DNA of 64,000 nt from Olleya namhaensis. GTDB lineage: Bacteria > Bacteroidota > Bacteroidia > Flavobacteriales > Flavobacteriaceae. The notes under the pieces are model-generated. The model was given only the letters and a program-made list of their open reading frames with translations, searched no databases and was not told where the DNA came from. The stretch covers positions 202,013-266,012 of the forward strand of contig NZ_FORM01000006.1 in assembly GCF_900114005.1 (NCBI RefSeq), in the 5' to 3' direction. The translations under genes and the position numbers were made by a program. Below, piece by piece: positions 37,385-46,415 of this stretch; position 1 is the stretch's first letter, and each line of letters begins with the position of its first letter.

Positions 37385-38002
37385 ATGGCTTATTTTAATT
37401 TAAAACAGATTCAAGAATTAGAGCATTTGTATAAAATTAATTTAATTAATAGTTGCTCTGGTTTTAAAAGTGCTAATTTAATTGGCACAAAATCTACAAA
37501 AGGACAAGAAAATGTAGCTGTATTTAGTTCGGTAACACATATTGGTAGTAATCCGCCTTTATTGGGCTTTTTTTGCAGACCAACAACGGTGACCCGTCAC
37601 ACGTATGATAACATAAAAAACACAGGTGTTTATACTATAAATCATATTAATTTGGACAATTTTGAAGACGCACATCATACCTCTGCTAAATACGACCAGT
37701 CGATTTCAGAATTTGATATGACTGGTTTAGAATCAGAATACAAAGACAATTGCAAAGCACCATTTGTTAAAGGGGCTCCAATTCAATTAGAAATGAAATT
37801 TGTTGAAGAATATCTAATCAAAGCTAATAATACGATTTTAGTAATCGGAGAAATACAAGGCTTGCATATTAATGGCGATTTATTGCAAGACGATGGATTT
37901 ATAAACTTATCCAAAGCTAATATTGCTGCCATTAATGGTTTAGACGGTTATACAATCCCTAGATTAGAGAAACGTTTAGAATACCAAAGACCTAGAAAAT
38001 AA
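37385..38002 (+). CDS. flavin reductase-like FMN-binding protein
   Basis: 205 residues. The flavin reductase fold is shown by GQENVAVFSSVTHIGSNPPLLGFFCRPTTVTRHTYDNIKNTGVYTINHI. It likely binds FMN, and might supply reduced flavin to partners. The ATG follows the ABC1 stop directly, so the two are coupled. The association with photolyase genes suggests a role with flavin cofactors, which is inference. A 390-nt gap without a gene follows. Confidence 0.85.
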   Translation: MAYFNLKQIQELEHLYKINLINSCSGFKSANLIGTKSTKGQENVAVFSSVTHIGSNPPLLGFFCRPTTVTRHTYDNIKNTGVYTINHINLDNFEDAHHTSAKYDQSISEFDMTGLESEYKDNCKAPFVKGAPIQLEMKFVEEYLIKANNTILVIGEIQGLHINGDLLQDDGFINLSKANIAAINGLDGYTIPRLEKRLEYQRPRK

Positions 38003-38392
38003 ATAAATTAAAAATATTGATAAACACAACGTCAGTTCGAGTGATTTTTTGAAGAATGAAAAAAATTGTATCGAGAACAACTAACAACCAAAACCAAGAG
38101 AATATTAATAACTCAAACGTTCTCAAAAAATAATAAAAGTCTAAAGTTAAACTGAGACAAAAACATAACAATTAATAAAAGAAAGTCCCAAATTTCGACA
38201 CAGTCGAAATCATCAATTTGGAGAAATAAAGAGTGAAGAAACGTAACTGCGAAGCAAAGCTTCAAGCATGAAGATTCGAGAACGAATGTTCCGGAGGAAT
38301 TTCCTCAAATTGATTTGAATTTTTGGTTCGTTTTGTTTCAAGACAAAATGAACAGAAATAAATAAAATTACATAACACTTAAAACCAAACCC
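38003..38392. other. 390-nt intergenic region with several hairpins, no gene
   Basis: No convincing reading frame. It contains a REP-like unit (38030-38078) and a series of short inverted repeats in the second half, including GAAGCAAAGCTTC, ATTCGAGAACGAAT, TTCCGGAGGAA and a stem GTTCGTTTTGT/ACAAAATGAAC (38326-38353, 6-nt loop, one G-T). The last part looks like a repeated flavobacterial element or a structured RNA; I cannot decide which. Confidence 0.5.
38030..38078 (+). repeat. REP-like element (CGTCAGTTCGAGTG...GTATCGAGAA)
   Basis: It shares CGTCA-TTCGAGTGATTT and AAATTGTATCGAGAA with the element at 42958-43006. The ends are roughly complementary (TTCGAG against TCGAGAA), giving an imperfect hairpin. 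Confidence 0.55.
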
Positions 38393-39817
38393 ATGAGAAT
38401 ATTAGTAACAGGAGCAACAGGTTACATTGGTAAGCGCATTATCCCGTTACTATTAGAACAAGGACACACTGTGGTTTGTGCTGTTAGAGGTAAATTACGT
38501 ACAGAACGTAAATATTCTGAAGAAGAAAATTTACACGTTATTGAGGCTGACTTTCTAAAGCCTGAAACTTTAAGTAATATCCCAAAAGATATTGATGCTG
38601 CCTATTATTTGATTCATTCTATGTCAAATTCGGTAGATCAATTTCATCAAATGGAAGAAGACTGCGCGATAAATTTCAAAAATTATATTGAAACAACTAA
38701 CGCCAAGCAAGTCATTTATTTAAGTGGTATTACAAACGATACCAAATTATCTAAGCATTTATTATCTAGAAAAAATGTCGAAACAACTTTACAATCCAAA
38801 CACTACGCCTTAACTGTTTTCAAAGCAGGTATAATTGTTGGTTCTGGTAGTGCTAGTTTTGAAATTATAAGAGATTTAGTAGAAAAACTTCCTGTAATGG
38901 TTGCGCCTAAATGGTTAAATACAAAAACACAACCTATTGGCGTTAGAGATGTCTTAACGTTTTTAATTCGTGGTCTAGGAAACCAAAAATTATATAATAC
39001 TTCACACGATATTTTTGGACCCGAAGTCATGACATATAAGCAAATGTTACTAAAATTTGCTGAAGCCAGAAAATTAAAGCGCTACATATTAACGGTACCT
39101 GTAATGACACCAAAACTGTCTAGTTATTGGCTATATTTTGTAACATCAACGTCTTATAAATTGGCGGCATCATTAGTAAATAGTATGGGTATTGAAATTA
39201 TAGGCGAGAAAAGCAACATCAACCAATTACTAGACGTCACGCCTATGTCTTACAAACAAGCTGTAGCGTTAGCTTTTGTCAAGATTGAAGGTAACGATAT
39301 TATTTCAAGCTGGAAAGATGCACTTATTAATAGCCGATTTAAAAAACGAGCATCCACTCAATATTTAAAAGTACCAAAACACGGTTGCTTTACAGACATA
39401 AAAGAACGCAAAGTAAAAGACGAGCAGCGTACACTTGAAAAAATTTGGGCTATTGGTGGCGAAAACGGTTGGTATTACGGGACGTTTTTATGGAAAATCA
39501 GAGGTTTTCTGGATAAACTAGTTGGTGGTATTGGTTTGCGTCGTGGACGTACAAATAAAACAAAAATAAAAACTGGAGATGCCTTAGACTTTTGGCGTGT
39601 CCTTTTAGCAGATAAAGAAGAACAGCGTCTAATACTCTTTGCAGAAATGAAACTGCCCGGAGAAGCCTGGTTAGAATTTAGAGTGGCCAAAGGTAAAGTT
39701 TACCAACGTGCTACTTTTAGACCTAGAGGATTGGCGGGACGTTTGTATTGGTATAGTGTATTACCATTTCATGGCTTTATTTTTAAAGGGATGATTAACA
39801 AATTAGCCAATGCCTAA
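38393..39817 (+). CDS. SDR family NAD(P)-binding protein with DUF2867 domain
   Basis: 474 residues. The N-terminal extended SDR domain starts [16 protein letters not shown] and includes ADFLKPETL and AAYYLIHSM. The C-terminal DUF2867 part (about 330-474) has [35 protein letters not shown] and FWRVL. Such two-domain proteins are often beside photolyase genes in marine bacteria; the substrate is not known. The end overlaps the DUF2256 gene by 8 nt, so they are translationally coupled. Confidence 0.88.
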   Translation: MRILVTGATGYIGKRIIPLLLEQGHTVVCAVRGKLRTERKYSEEENLHVIEADFLKPETLSNIPKDIDAAYYLIHSMSNSVDQFHQMEEDCAINFKNYIETTNAKQVIYLSGITNDTKLSKHLLSRKNVETTLQSKHYALTVFKAGIIVGSGSASFEIIRDLVEKLPVMVAPKWLNTKTQPIGVRDVLTFLIRGLGNQKLYNTSHDIFGPEVMTYKQMLLKFAEARKLKRYILTVPVMTPKLSSYWLYFVTSTSYKLAASLVNSMGIEIIGEKSNINQLLDVTPMSYKQAVALAFVKIEGNDIISSWKDALINSRFKKRASTQYLKVPKHGCFTDIKERKVKDEQRTLEKIWAIGGENGWYYGTFLWKIRGFLDKLVGGIGLRRGRTNKTKIKTGDALDFWRVLLADKEEQRLILFAEMKLPGEAWLEFRVAKGKVYQRATFRPRGLAGRLYWYSVLPFHGFIFKGMINKLANA

Positions 39818-39962
39818 AAACATAAAAAAACAAAATCTACCAACCAAAACATGCCCAACGTGTCAATTGCCATTTACATGGCGTAAAAAATGGGAAAAGA
39901 GTTGGAATGACGTAAAATATTGTAGTGAAAAATGCAGACGCAACAAAACAAAAACAGCCTAG
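39810..39962 (+). CDS. DUF2256 small zinc-ribbon protein
   Basis: A 50-residue gene with start ATG 39810 and stop TAG 39960-39962. Four Cys in the pattern C-P-T-C (15 and 18) and C-S-E-K-C (38 and 42), with PFTWRKKW and [13 protein letters not shown], identify DUF2256. It is overlapped at both ends, by 8 nt with the SDR gene and 31 nt with the cryptochrome gene. DUF2256 is repeatedly linked to cryptochromes; its role is unknown. A metal-binding adaptor is possible. Confidence 0.85.
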   Translation: MPKNIKKQNLPTKTCPTCQLPFTWRKKWEKSWNDVKYCSEKCRRNKTKTA

Positions 39963-41245
39963 TTTGGTTTAAAAACGACCTAAGATCTCAAGATAATATT
40001 GCTCTTAAAAATGCAATAGCAAACAGCAATAATACCATTGCTGTTTATTGTTTTGACCCAAGACAATTTAAAAAATCACCTTTTGGATTTAAAAAGACTG
40101 AAAATTTTAGAGCGCAGTTTTTAATCGAAACTATAACAGATTTAAAGCAGCAATTAAAACAGCTTAATATTCCGTTGTTCGTTTACACGGAAACTCCAGA
40201 ACACGTTATCCATGATTTAGTTAAGCAACATAATATTTCGACTGTTTATCTTCAAAAAGAATGGACAGATGAAGAGGTTTTGGTTATCAATCAAGTAAAA
40301 GCTAATCTTTCAGATGACATAGAATGTATTGAAACTTACGATCAGTTTTTATACCATCCAGAAGATATTCCGTTTAAAACGGAAGCATTGCCAAACGTGT
40401 TTACACAATTCAGGAAACAATGCGAAAAACTGAGTACTATCAGACCTTTAAACGTCACTAATTCAGCTACAGCGGAAAACTTCAACATAACAAACAACAC
40501 AACAATTCCTACTTTAGAAACTCTAGGATTGGATACTATAACTCCGCATCCTAATAATGCATTTCCTTTTAAAGGAGGACAAACCGAAGCTTTAAGACGC
40601 TTAAATAATTATTTTTTCGAAACCAAAAAATTAGGCTTTTACAAAAAAACTAGAAACGGATTAATAGGTACAGACTTTAGCTCTAAGTTTTCGCCATGGT
40701 TGGCTAACGGAAGTTTATCTGCTAAACAAATTTATCATGAAGTTATACGTTTTGAAAACGAACATTTAAAAAACGAATCTACTTATTGGCTAATTTTTGA
40801 ATTGATTTGGCGAGATTATTTTAAATACGTGTCCTTAAAACACGGTAACCAACTATTTAAAATAGGTGGCATTTTAAACAAGCAATACGACTGGTCTACA
40901 AATCAAACAAAAATTAAACAATGGATTGATGGTAACACACCAGAACCTTTTGTTAATGCTAACATGCTTGAGCTTAAAAAAACAGGTTGGATGAGTAATC
41001 GTGGACGACAAAATGTTGCCAGCTATTTTGCAAAATCGTTAAAATTAGATTGGCGTATTGGAGCAAGTTATTTTGAAAGTATGCTTATAGATTATGATGT
41101 GCATAGCAACTACGGAAACTGGATGTATGTTGCAGGCGTTGGAAACGATCCAAGAGACCGAAAATTTAACGTAAAACTACAAGCAGAACGCTATGATACT
41201 AACGGGAAATATCAGCGATTATGGCTGCAAGACACCCTTTTTTAA
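39932..41245 (+). CDS. DASH-type cryptochrome
   Basis: 437 residues, close to the short end for DASH cryptochromes. The photolyase N-domain starts [52 protein letters not shown] and the C-terminal [21 protein letters not shown] are DASH signatures. These flavoproteins bind FAD and a folate-type antenna and repair CPDs in single-stranded DNA or act as light sensors. The first 31 nt overlap DUF2256. Confidence 0.92.
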   Translation: MQTQQNKNSLVWFKNDLRSQDNIALKNAIANSNNTIAVYCFDPRQFKKSPFGFKKTENFRAQFLIETITDLKQQLKQLNIPLFVYTETPEHVIHDLVKQHNISTVYLQKEWTDEEVLVINQVKANLSDDIECIETYDQFLYHPEDIPFKTEALPNVFTQFRKQCEKLSTIRPLNVTNSATAENFNITNNTTIPTLETLGLDTITPHPNNAFPFKGGQTEALRRLNNYFFETKKLGFYKKTRNGLIGTDFSSKFSPWLANGSLSAKQIYHEVIRFENEHLKNESTYWLIFELIWRDYFKYVSLKHGNQLFKIGGILNKQYDWSTNQTKIKQWIDGNTPEPFVNANMLELKKTGWMSNRGRQNVASYFAKSLKLDWRIGASYFESMLIDYDVHSNYGNWMYVAGVGNDPRDRKFNVKLQAERYDTNGKYQRLWLQDTLF

Positions 41246-41316
41246 GATACGTCCGTTTAAGCGTTTTATAAGTACAAGCAAAATACAAAAAGAACTAAAC
41301 AGAAAACAACCAATCA

Positions 41317-42849
41317 TTGAAAACATTAAGACTAATACTTGGCGATCAATTAAATAGTAAACACAGCTGGTACAAAGACAATCCGGAAAACACAGTATAT
41401 TGTTTGTTTGAAATGCGTCAGGAAACCGACTACGTGACACATCATATCCAAAAAATTATTGGATTTTTTGCTGCCATGCGCGATTTTGGTCAACATTTAA
41501 AAGACCAAGGTTTTACTGTCCAATATTTAAAACTAGACGACAATAAAAACACCCAAAACTTAACAGACAACCTTAAGTTACTAATTGAGGAACATAACAT
41601 TACTAAATTTGAATATCAATTACCTGACGAATATCGATTAGACGAGCAATTGTCTACTTTTTGTAACTCGGTAGATATTGATACAGAAGCATTTTCAACA
41701 GAACATTTTTATACAGAACGTCACGATTTAAAACAGTTTTTTAAAGGTAAAAAGCAATACCTAATGGAAAATTTTTATCGTGATATGCGTAAAAAACACG
41801 ATATCCTAATGGTTGCAGGACAACCTGAAGGTGGTAAATGGAATTACGACAAAAGTAATCGCAATAAATGGAAAGCCGATCATCCTATTCCGCCTTACAA
41901 ATATTTCAAAAATGATATTGAGACTATTGTAACGCTAATTGAAAAAGAAGACATTAAAACACTTGGAACATTAGACACAAAAACCTTCAGTTATCCTATA
42001 AATAGGCAACAAGCACTAGAACAACTTAAATATTTTTGCGAGGTATTGTTGATTCATTTTGGAGATTATCAAGATGCCATGCACACAGACCAAGTCTATT
42101 TGTTTCATTCTAGGCTGTCTTTTGCTATGAATCTAAAATTGATTTCACCTAAAAACATAGTCGATACTGTACTTAATTATTGGCGCAAACATGGCGAGGA
42201 TATAAATATTAGTCAAGTAGAAGGTTTTATTAGGCAAATTTTAGGTTGGAGAGAATATATGCGTGGCATGTATTGGGCTTTAATGCCAGAGTATAAAACG
42301 CTTAATTATCTTGAAAACAATAATAATCTGCCAGATTTTTATTGGACAGGAAACACAAAAATGAATTGCCTTAAACAATCCATTACCAATAGTCTGGACA
42401 ATGGTTATGCACACCATATCCAGCGTCTTATGGTTACTGGTAATTTTGCATTATTAGCACAAATAGATCCTGATCAGGTGGACGCCTGGTATTTGGGTAT
42501 ATATGTTGACGCTGTTGAGTGGGTTCAGCTTCCTAACACAAGAGGGATGAGTCAATTTGCAGATGGCGGAAAAATAGCAACAAAACCATATGTGTCTAGC
42601 GGAAGTTATATTCATAAAATGGGAAATTACTGCGACAGTTGTCACTATAATAAAAAAGAAAAACTAGGCGACAAAGCATGTCCTTTTAATAGTTTGTATT
42701 GGAATTTTTTGGATGACAAGCGTAAACAATTAGGAGATAATTTCAGAATGAAAATGATGTACAGCCTATTAGATAAAATGGAAGCTAAACAACTAAGTAG
42801 CCTAAAAGAAAGAGCACAACAAATTATTGAAAATCCTGATAGTTTTTAA
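41317..42849 (+). CDS. Fe-S cluster photolyase/cryptochrome (FeS-BCP, PhrB/CryB-like)
   Basis: 510 residues, TTG start. The N-terminus TLRLILGDQLN and the later GWREYMRGMYWALMPEY and FADGGKIATKPYVSSGSYIHKM are those of the FeS-BCP group. Four Cys (351, 439, 442 and 455; motifs NCLKQ, YCDSC and ACPFN) fit the 4Fe-4S site. Family members repair (6-4) photoproducts and can use 6,7-dimethyl-8-ribityllumazine as antenna. It follows the DASH gene by 71 nt. Confidence 0.93.
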   Translation: MKTLRLILGDQLNSKHSWYKDNPENTVYCLFEMRQETDYVTHHIQKIIGFFAAMRDFGQHLKDQGFTVQYLKLDDNKNTQNLTDNLKLLIEEHNITKFEYQLPDEYRLDEQLSTFCNSVDIDTEAFSTEHFYTERHDLKQFFKGKKQYLMENFYRDMRKKHDILMVAGQPEGGKWNYDKSNRNKWKADHPIPPYKYFKNDIETIVTLIEKEDIKTLGTLDTKTFSYPINRQQALEQLKYFCEVLLIHFGDYQDAMHTDQVYLFHSRLSFAMNLKLISPKNIVDTVLNYWRKHGEDINISQVEGFIRQILGWREYMRGMYWALMPEYKTLNYLENNNNLPDFYWTGNTKMNCLKQSITNSLDNGYAHHIQRLMVTGNFALLAQIDPDQVDAWYLGIYVDAVEWVQLPNTRGMSQFADGGKIATKPYVSSGSYIHKMGNYCDSCHYNKKEKLGDKACPFNSLYWNFLDDKRKQLGDNFRMKMMYSLLDKMEAKQLSSLKERAQQIIENPDSF

Positions 42850-42851
42850 AA

Positions 42852-43006
42852 AACACCTCGATACAATTTTTAGAGAAAAACTAAAAACCACGCGATGTGA
42901 CGATTACGTAAAACAAGACATAAAACAGAAACTAAATGACAATGCAATCACACAAGCGTCACTTCGAGTGATTTGTGAGGCACGAGCAAATTGTATCGAG
43001 AAGCAA
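42852..43006. repeat. inverted pair of REP-like elements
   Basis: CTCGATACAATTTTTAGAGAAA...GATGTGACG (about 42858-42903) is the reverse of the unit CGTCACTTCGAGTGATTT...AAATTGTATCGAG (42957-43004). The two arms could form a large hairpin in the gap between two photolyase genes. The frame at 42827-43009 through it is not a gene. Confidence 0.55.
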
Positions 43007-43024
43007 TAAAGAGTAATCAATAAA

Positions 43025-44509
43025 ATGAAACAAAACCTAAGCATAGTATGGCTAAAACGCGACCTTCGACTACAAGATAACGAAGCCATTACTAATGCTT
43101 TAAACTCAGGTCAACACACGCTCCTACTCTATACTTTTGAAGATTTTTTATTAAAAGACAAACATTATAGCCAGCGTCATTGGGACTTTGTAAAACAATC
43201 TCTAGAAGATTTAAACGCACAATTAAAACCATACAATTCCAAAGTATTGGTTGTCCAAAATGACATCCAAAAGGTTATAAAAACCATCAACATAACTTTT
43301 AACGTCACCAACGTATTTTCTCATAAAGAAACAGGTCTTTTATCTACGTTTAAACGAGATATCGCTTTCGCGGAATTTTCGGCCAATAACACTATTGTTT
43401 GGTCAGAAAATGACAATAATGGTGTGCAACGTGGACTAACCAACAGAAATACATGGTATCAGAATTGGGACAATTATATGATGCAAGCCGAGTTTCTGTT
43501 TCAACCGAAACCAAATCAGCTACTACCTATAAATCAGATTGAAAGTCTTGAATCCGAACTAAACACAATTTCCGTGTCAACGGGCATTTCAAAAACATTT
43601 CAAAAAGGAGGCACAACAACAGGATTAAAATATATGCAATCGTTTTACAACGGGCGCTATCACAATTACATGTATCACATCTCTAAACCACTAGATGCAA
43701 GAACAGGATGTAGTAGATTATCACCTTACATTGCTTGGGGAAACTTATCCATAAAACAGGTTATTAATGGCGCATCAGACGTTGTAAAGCACACCAAATA
43801 CAAACGTCATTTAAATGCATTTGTATCTAGACTGCGTTGGCAAGCGCATTTTATCCAAAAGTTTGAAATGGAACATCTAATGGAGTTTAAAAGTGTTAAC
43901 AAAGGCTACCATCAACTTAATAAACCTGTAAATTTAAAATATCAAGAAGCTTGGAAAAATGGACAAACCGGATTTCCTTTAGTGGATGCGTGCATGCGTT
44001 GTTTAAAAGAAACTGGCTATCTAAATTTTAGAATGAGAGCTTTAGTCGTTTCATTTTTTACACATAATTTATGGCAACCTTGGCAAGATATGAGCGCGCA
44101 TCTAGCAAGCTTATTTTTAGACTTCGAGCCCGGTATACATTACCCACAAATACAAATGCAAGCTGGCGAAACAGGTATTAATACTTTACGTATTTACAAC
44201 CCTTTAAAAAATAGCATAGAACATGATCCTAAAGGCCAATTTATCAAAAAATGGGTTCCAGAATTGGCATGTTTAGAAGCGCCATTTATTCATAACCCTA
44301 GTCAAATGTCATATTTTGACCAGCAACTGACAGGATTTCAGTTGGGAACTGATTATCCTTACCCAATAATTGACGAGAAGCAAACCAGGACATTTGCTAG
44401 TGACACACTATGGAACATGAAAGACAATGTTTTGGTGAAAAAAGAAAGTTATCGTATCTTAAAACGACATACTTTAAGTAACAGAGCTAGAATGATTAAC
44501 AACCAATAA
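43025..44509 (+). CDS. photolyase/cryptochrome family FAD-binding protein
   Basis: 494 residues. The N-domain starts [17 protein letters not shown]. The FAD-binding C-domain has [44 protein letters not shown] and [27 protein letters not shown]-like [16 protein letters not shown] is also typical. It differs from the class I enzyme at 48607, so it is a separate subfamily of unknown substrate. An exact 13-mer copy is inside (43363-43375). The promoter B region follows it. Confidence 0.88.
   Translation: MKQNLSIVWLKRDLRLQDNEAITNALNSGQHTLLLYTFEDFLLKDKHYSQRHWDFVKQSLEDLNAQLKPYNSKVLVVQNDIQKVIKTINITFNVTNVFSHKETGLLSTFKRDIAFAEFSANNTIVWSENDNNGVQRGLTNRNTWYQNWDNYMMQAEFLFQPKPNQLLPINQIESLESELNTISVSTGISKTFQKGGTTTGLKYMQSFYNGRYHNYMYHISKPLDARTGCSRLSPYIAWGNLSIKQVINGASDVVKHTKYKRHLNAFVSRLRWQAHFIQKFEMEHLMEFKSVNKGYHQLNKPVNLKYQEAWKNGQTGFPLVDACMRCLKETGYLNFRMRALVVSFFTHNLWQPWQDMSAHLASLFLDFEPGIHYPQIQMQAGETGINTLRIYNPLKNSIEHDPKGQFIKKWVPELACLEAPFIHNPSQMSYFDQQLTGFQLGTDYPYPIIDEKQTRTFASDTLWNMKDNVLVKKESYRILKRHTLSNRARMINNQ
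43363..43375 (-). repeat. exact copy of 13-mer TTCCGCGAAAGCG in a photolyase gene
   Basis: The coding (plus) strand reads CGCTTTCGCGGAA, encoding Ala-Phe-Ala-Glu. Confidence 0.85.
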
Positions 44510-44542
44510 AACATAACTACAGTAATAAAATATAATCTAATA

Positions 44543-44595
44543 TGTTAAATTTTGTTTAACATTAATTTTAAAAGGTTAAACATTTTGTATATTTG
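44543..44595 (+). promoter_or_regulatory. shared operator/promoter B inside the light/UV block
   Basis: TGTTAAA-TTTTG-TTTAACA is a 19-bp palindrome (44543-44561). After 14 nt from its 18-nt conserved block, GTTAAACATTTTGTAT (44575-44590) joins the -7 box TATATTTG (44588-44595). The first 18 nt and last 16 nt are identical to promoter A at 35232-35284. No TTG at -33. The predicted start, near 44601, is about 20 nt before the TTG codon at 44622. Confidence 0.75.
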
Positions 44596-44621
44596 AGTAT
44601 AATATTACAAAACACATCCAT

Positions 44622-45050
44622 TTGCTACTAAATACAACACACACTAATAACGAAAATAAGGAGCTAATTAATAACACTGTTGGACCTCCTTTTTCAATAT
44701 TAGAAATGATTAAAAAAAAGGGCGTTGGATCCAAACGGATGATAGTTGACGAGGTTAGTCCAAATATGGCATCAATTTTGAACACTATTAGTGATGTTAA
44801 TTACGGAAATATAGAATTAAGACCAAAAGGAATACTAATTCATGTTACCAAAGGATTACAAAACTTTACATGGATAATACCATATTATAGGTTAGTTGTG
44901 TATAAAGTGGATGGTTCTAGTATCCATTCTAACGGAAAGTTTATACATTTTAGAAACAACAAAACCTTTAAAGAAAACAAAAAGTTTTTTGATAAATTAA
45001 TGACCGAAAAGATAAATTATGACGCTATATATAATGTGTCGCCAATTTAA
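44622..45050 (+). CDS. conserved protein of photolyase clusters, function unknown
   Basis: 142 residues from a TTG start at 44622; an internal ATG lies at residue 29 (MIKKKGVGSKRMIVDEVSPN) and could be the real start. No signal peptide or membrane helix. Conserved-looking parts are LNTISDVNYGNIELRPKGIL and WIIPYYRLVVYKVDGSSI, a compact beta-rich pattern. The stop codon is adjacent to the TIGR03643 ATG (0 nt). It is the first gene under promoter B. I do not recognise a named family. Confidence 0.7.
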   Translation: MLLNTTHTNNENKELINNTVGPPFSILEMIKKKGVGSKRMIVDEVSPNMASILNTISDVNYGNIELRPKGILIHVTKGLQNFTWIIPYYRLVVYKVDGSSIHSNGKFIHFRNNKTFKENKKFFDKLMTEKINYDAIYNVSPI

Positions 45051-45329
45051 ATGAAGAAAGAATTTACTATTGAAGAAACGGACAGAATAATTGAAATGGC
45101 TTGGGAAGATCGTACACCTTTTGACGCAATTACTTTTCAATTTGGAATTAAAGAACAAGAAGTAATTACATTAATGCGTCGCGAAATGAAACCTAGTAGT
45201 TTTAGATTATGGCGCGCAAGAGTACAAGGTAGAAATACCAAGCATAGTAAAAAAAGAGTATTTGAAGATGGACGCTTTAAATGCTCTAGACAAAAACAAA
45301 TAACACACAATAAAATATCTAAACGTTAG
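45051..45329 (+). CDS. TIGR03643 family small basic protein
   Basis: 92 residues. FTIEETDRIIEMAWEDRTPFDAITFQFGIKEQEVITLMRREMKPSSFRLWRARVQGR is the TIGR03643 pattern, a helix-turn-helix-like segment with a basic tail (HSKKRVFEDGRFKCSRQKQ). Members are usually beside cryptochrome/photolyase genes. A DNA- or protein-binding accessory role is plausible but not shown. It is coupled to the gene before it and 63 nt ahead of folE. Confidence 0.85.
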   Translation: MKKEFTIEETDRIIEMAWEDRTPFDAITFQFGIKEQEVITLMRREMKPSSFRLWRARVQGRNTKHSKKRVFEDGRFKCSRQKQITHNKISKR

Positions 45330-45392
45330 ATATTTACAAAAAACTGCTTTGATTTGGCCTGTCAAACCAGATACAGCAAATAAAAAGACATA

Positions 45393-46088
45393 ATGAATAA
45401 AGAAGAAGTATTAACAAAACAAACGAGTCAAACTTTACAAGGTTTTGATGACAACGATATTGGAGACGACCACCTATTTACTGGGTTAGAAACACCTATG
45501 AAAGCTGATGCTTTCAAGCTTTCTGATCAAGAAAAAAAAGAAAGAATTGCTATCCTTTTTGAAGAAATTATGGACGTTATGGGCTTAGATTTAACAGATG
45601 ATTCGTTAAAAGGCACACCCAAAAGAGTTGCCAAAATGTACATTGATGAAATATTTTCTGGATTAAACCCTCAAAATAAGCCAAAAATTGCGTTATTTGA
45701 CAACAAATACCAATACAATCAAATGTTGGTGGAGAAAAATATTACTTTCTACTCCAACTGCGAGCATCACTTTGTACCAATTATAGGTAAAGCTCATGTC
45801 GCTTATATTTCTTCAGGAAAAGTAATAGGCTTATCAAAATTAAACAGAATTGTACAGTATTTCGCTAAACGTCCTCAGGTACAAGAACGCTTAACAAACC
45901 AAATAGCAGAAGAGCTAAAAGCAATATTAAAAACAGATGATGTTGCAGTTATTATTGATGCCAAACACTTATGTGTATCGTCACGAGGTATTAAAGATGA
46001 ATCTTCTGCAACAGTGACGACATTTTATGGTGGACAATTTAATACACCAGAAAAAATAGCCGAATTACAAAATTATTTAAAAGATTAG
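45393..46088 (+). CDS. folE: GTP cyclohydrolase I FolE
   Basis: 231 residues. Zinc and active-site motifs are NCEHHFVPIIGKAHVAYI and DAKHLCVSSRGI, with GLSKLNRIVQYFAKRPQVQERLTNQIAEEL between. It opens GTP to dihydroneopterin triphosphate, the entry to folate and pterin synthesis. Inside a photolyase block it likely raises the folate antenna (methenyl-THF). A first copy for general folate synthesis may lie elsewhere in the genome. No riboswitch was seen before it. Confidence 0.95.
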   Translation: MNKEEVLTKQTSQTLQGFDDNDIGDDHLFTGLETPMKADAFKLSDQEKKERIAILFEEIMDVMGLDLTDDSLKGTPKRVAKMYIDEIFSGLNPQNKPKIALFDNKYQYNQMLVEKNITFYSNCEHHFVPIIGKAHVAYISSGKVIGLSKLNRIVQYFAKRPQVQERLTNQIAEELKAILKTDDVAVIIDAKHLCVSSRGIKDESSATVTTFYGGQFNTPEKIAELQNYLKD

Positions 46089-46092
46089 CATT

Positions 46093-46317
46093 ATGAGCAT
46101 CGTAGACAAAGCAATAGAGTTTTCAGAGAGAAAACATAAGTTTATTACAACAAGCGATCGTATTCTTGCTTCAAGAGAAGCTAAAGATTTAATCCTTGGT
46201 GTCAATGAACTTTATAAGGAAAATAAAGATCCAAAATTAATGGATATTATGAAAGCCTTAACTGTTATTAAACAGAAAATTGAAAAACGATTAAAAGGAA
46301 GACCATCTGCAGCATAA
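46093..46317 (+). CDS. 74-residue protein, function unknown
   Basis: Starts 4 nt after folE. The sequence is short, charged and mostly helical: MSIVDKAIEFSERKHKFIT, then KDLILGVNELYKENKDPKLMDIMKAL and a basic tail KRLKGRPSAA. No motif, signal or Cys. The tight spacing with folE suggests co-translation and a real gene. I do not recognise a family. Confidence 0.65.
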   Translation: MSIVDKAIEFSERKHKFITTSDRILASREAKDLILGVNELYKENKDPKLMDIMKALTVIKQKIEKRLKGRPSAA

Positions 46318-46415
46318 GTTGTAGATAACGATCTAAATTACATATTAAGTGGTATTAATTAATAAGAGCAATCTTGTTGATACCACTTTTTTTATACCTA
46401 AAACTCAGTAAAATC

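Noticed and set aside
42827..43009. 60-residue open frame between two photolyase genes
   Set aside because: It overlaps the Fe-S photolyase end and runs through an inverted pair of REP-like elements; composition is not protein-like.
45330..45392. Riboswitch before folE
   Set aside because: The gap is only 63 nt and shows no conserved fold; transcription likely comes from promoter B.
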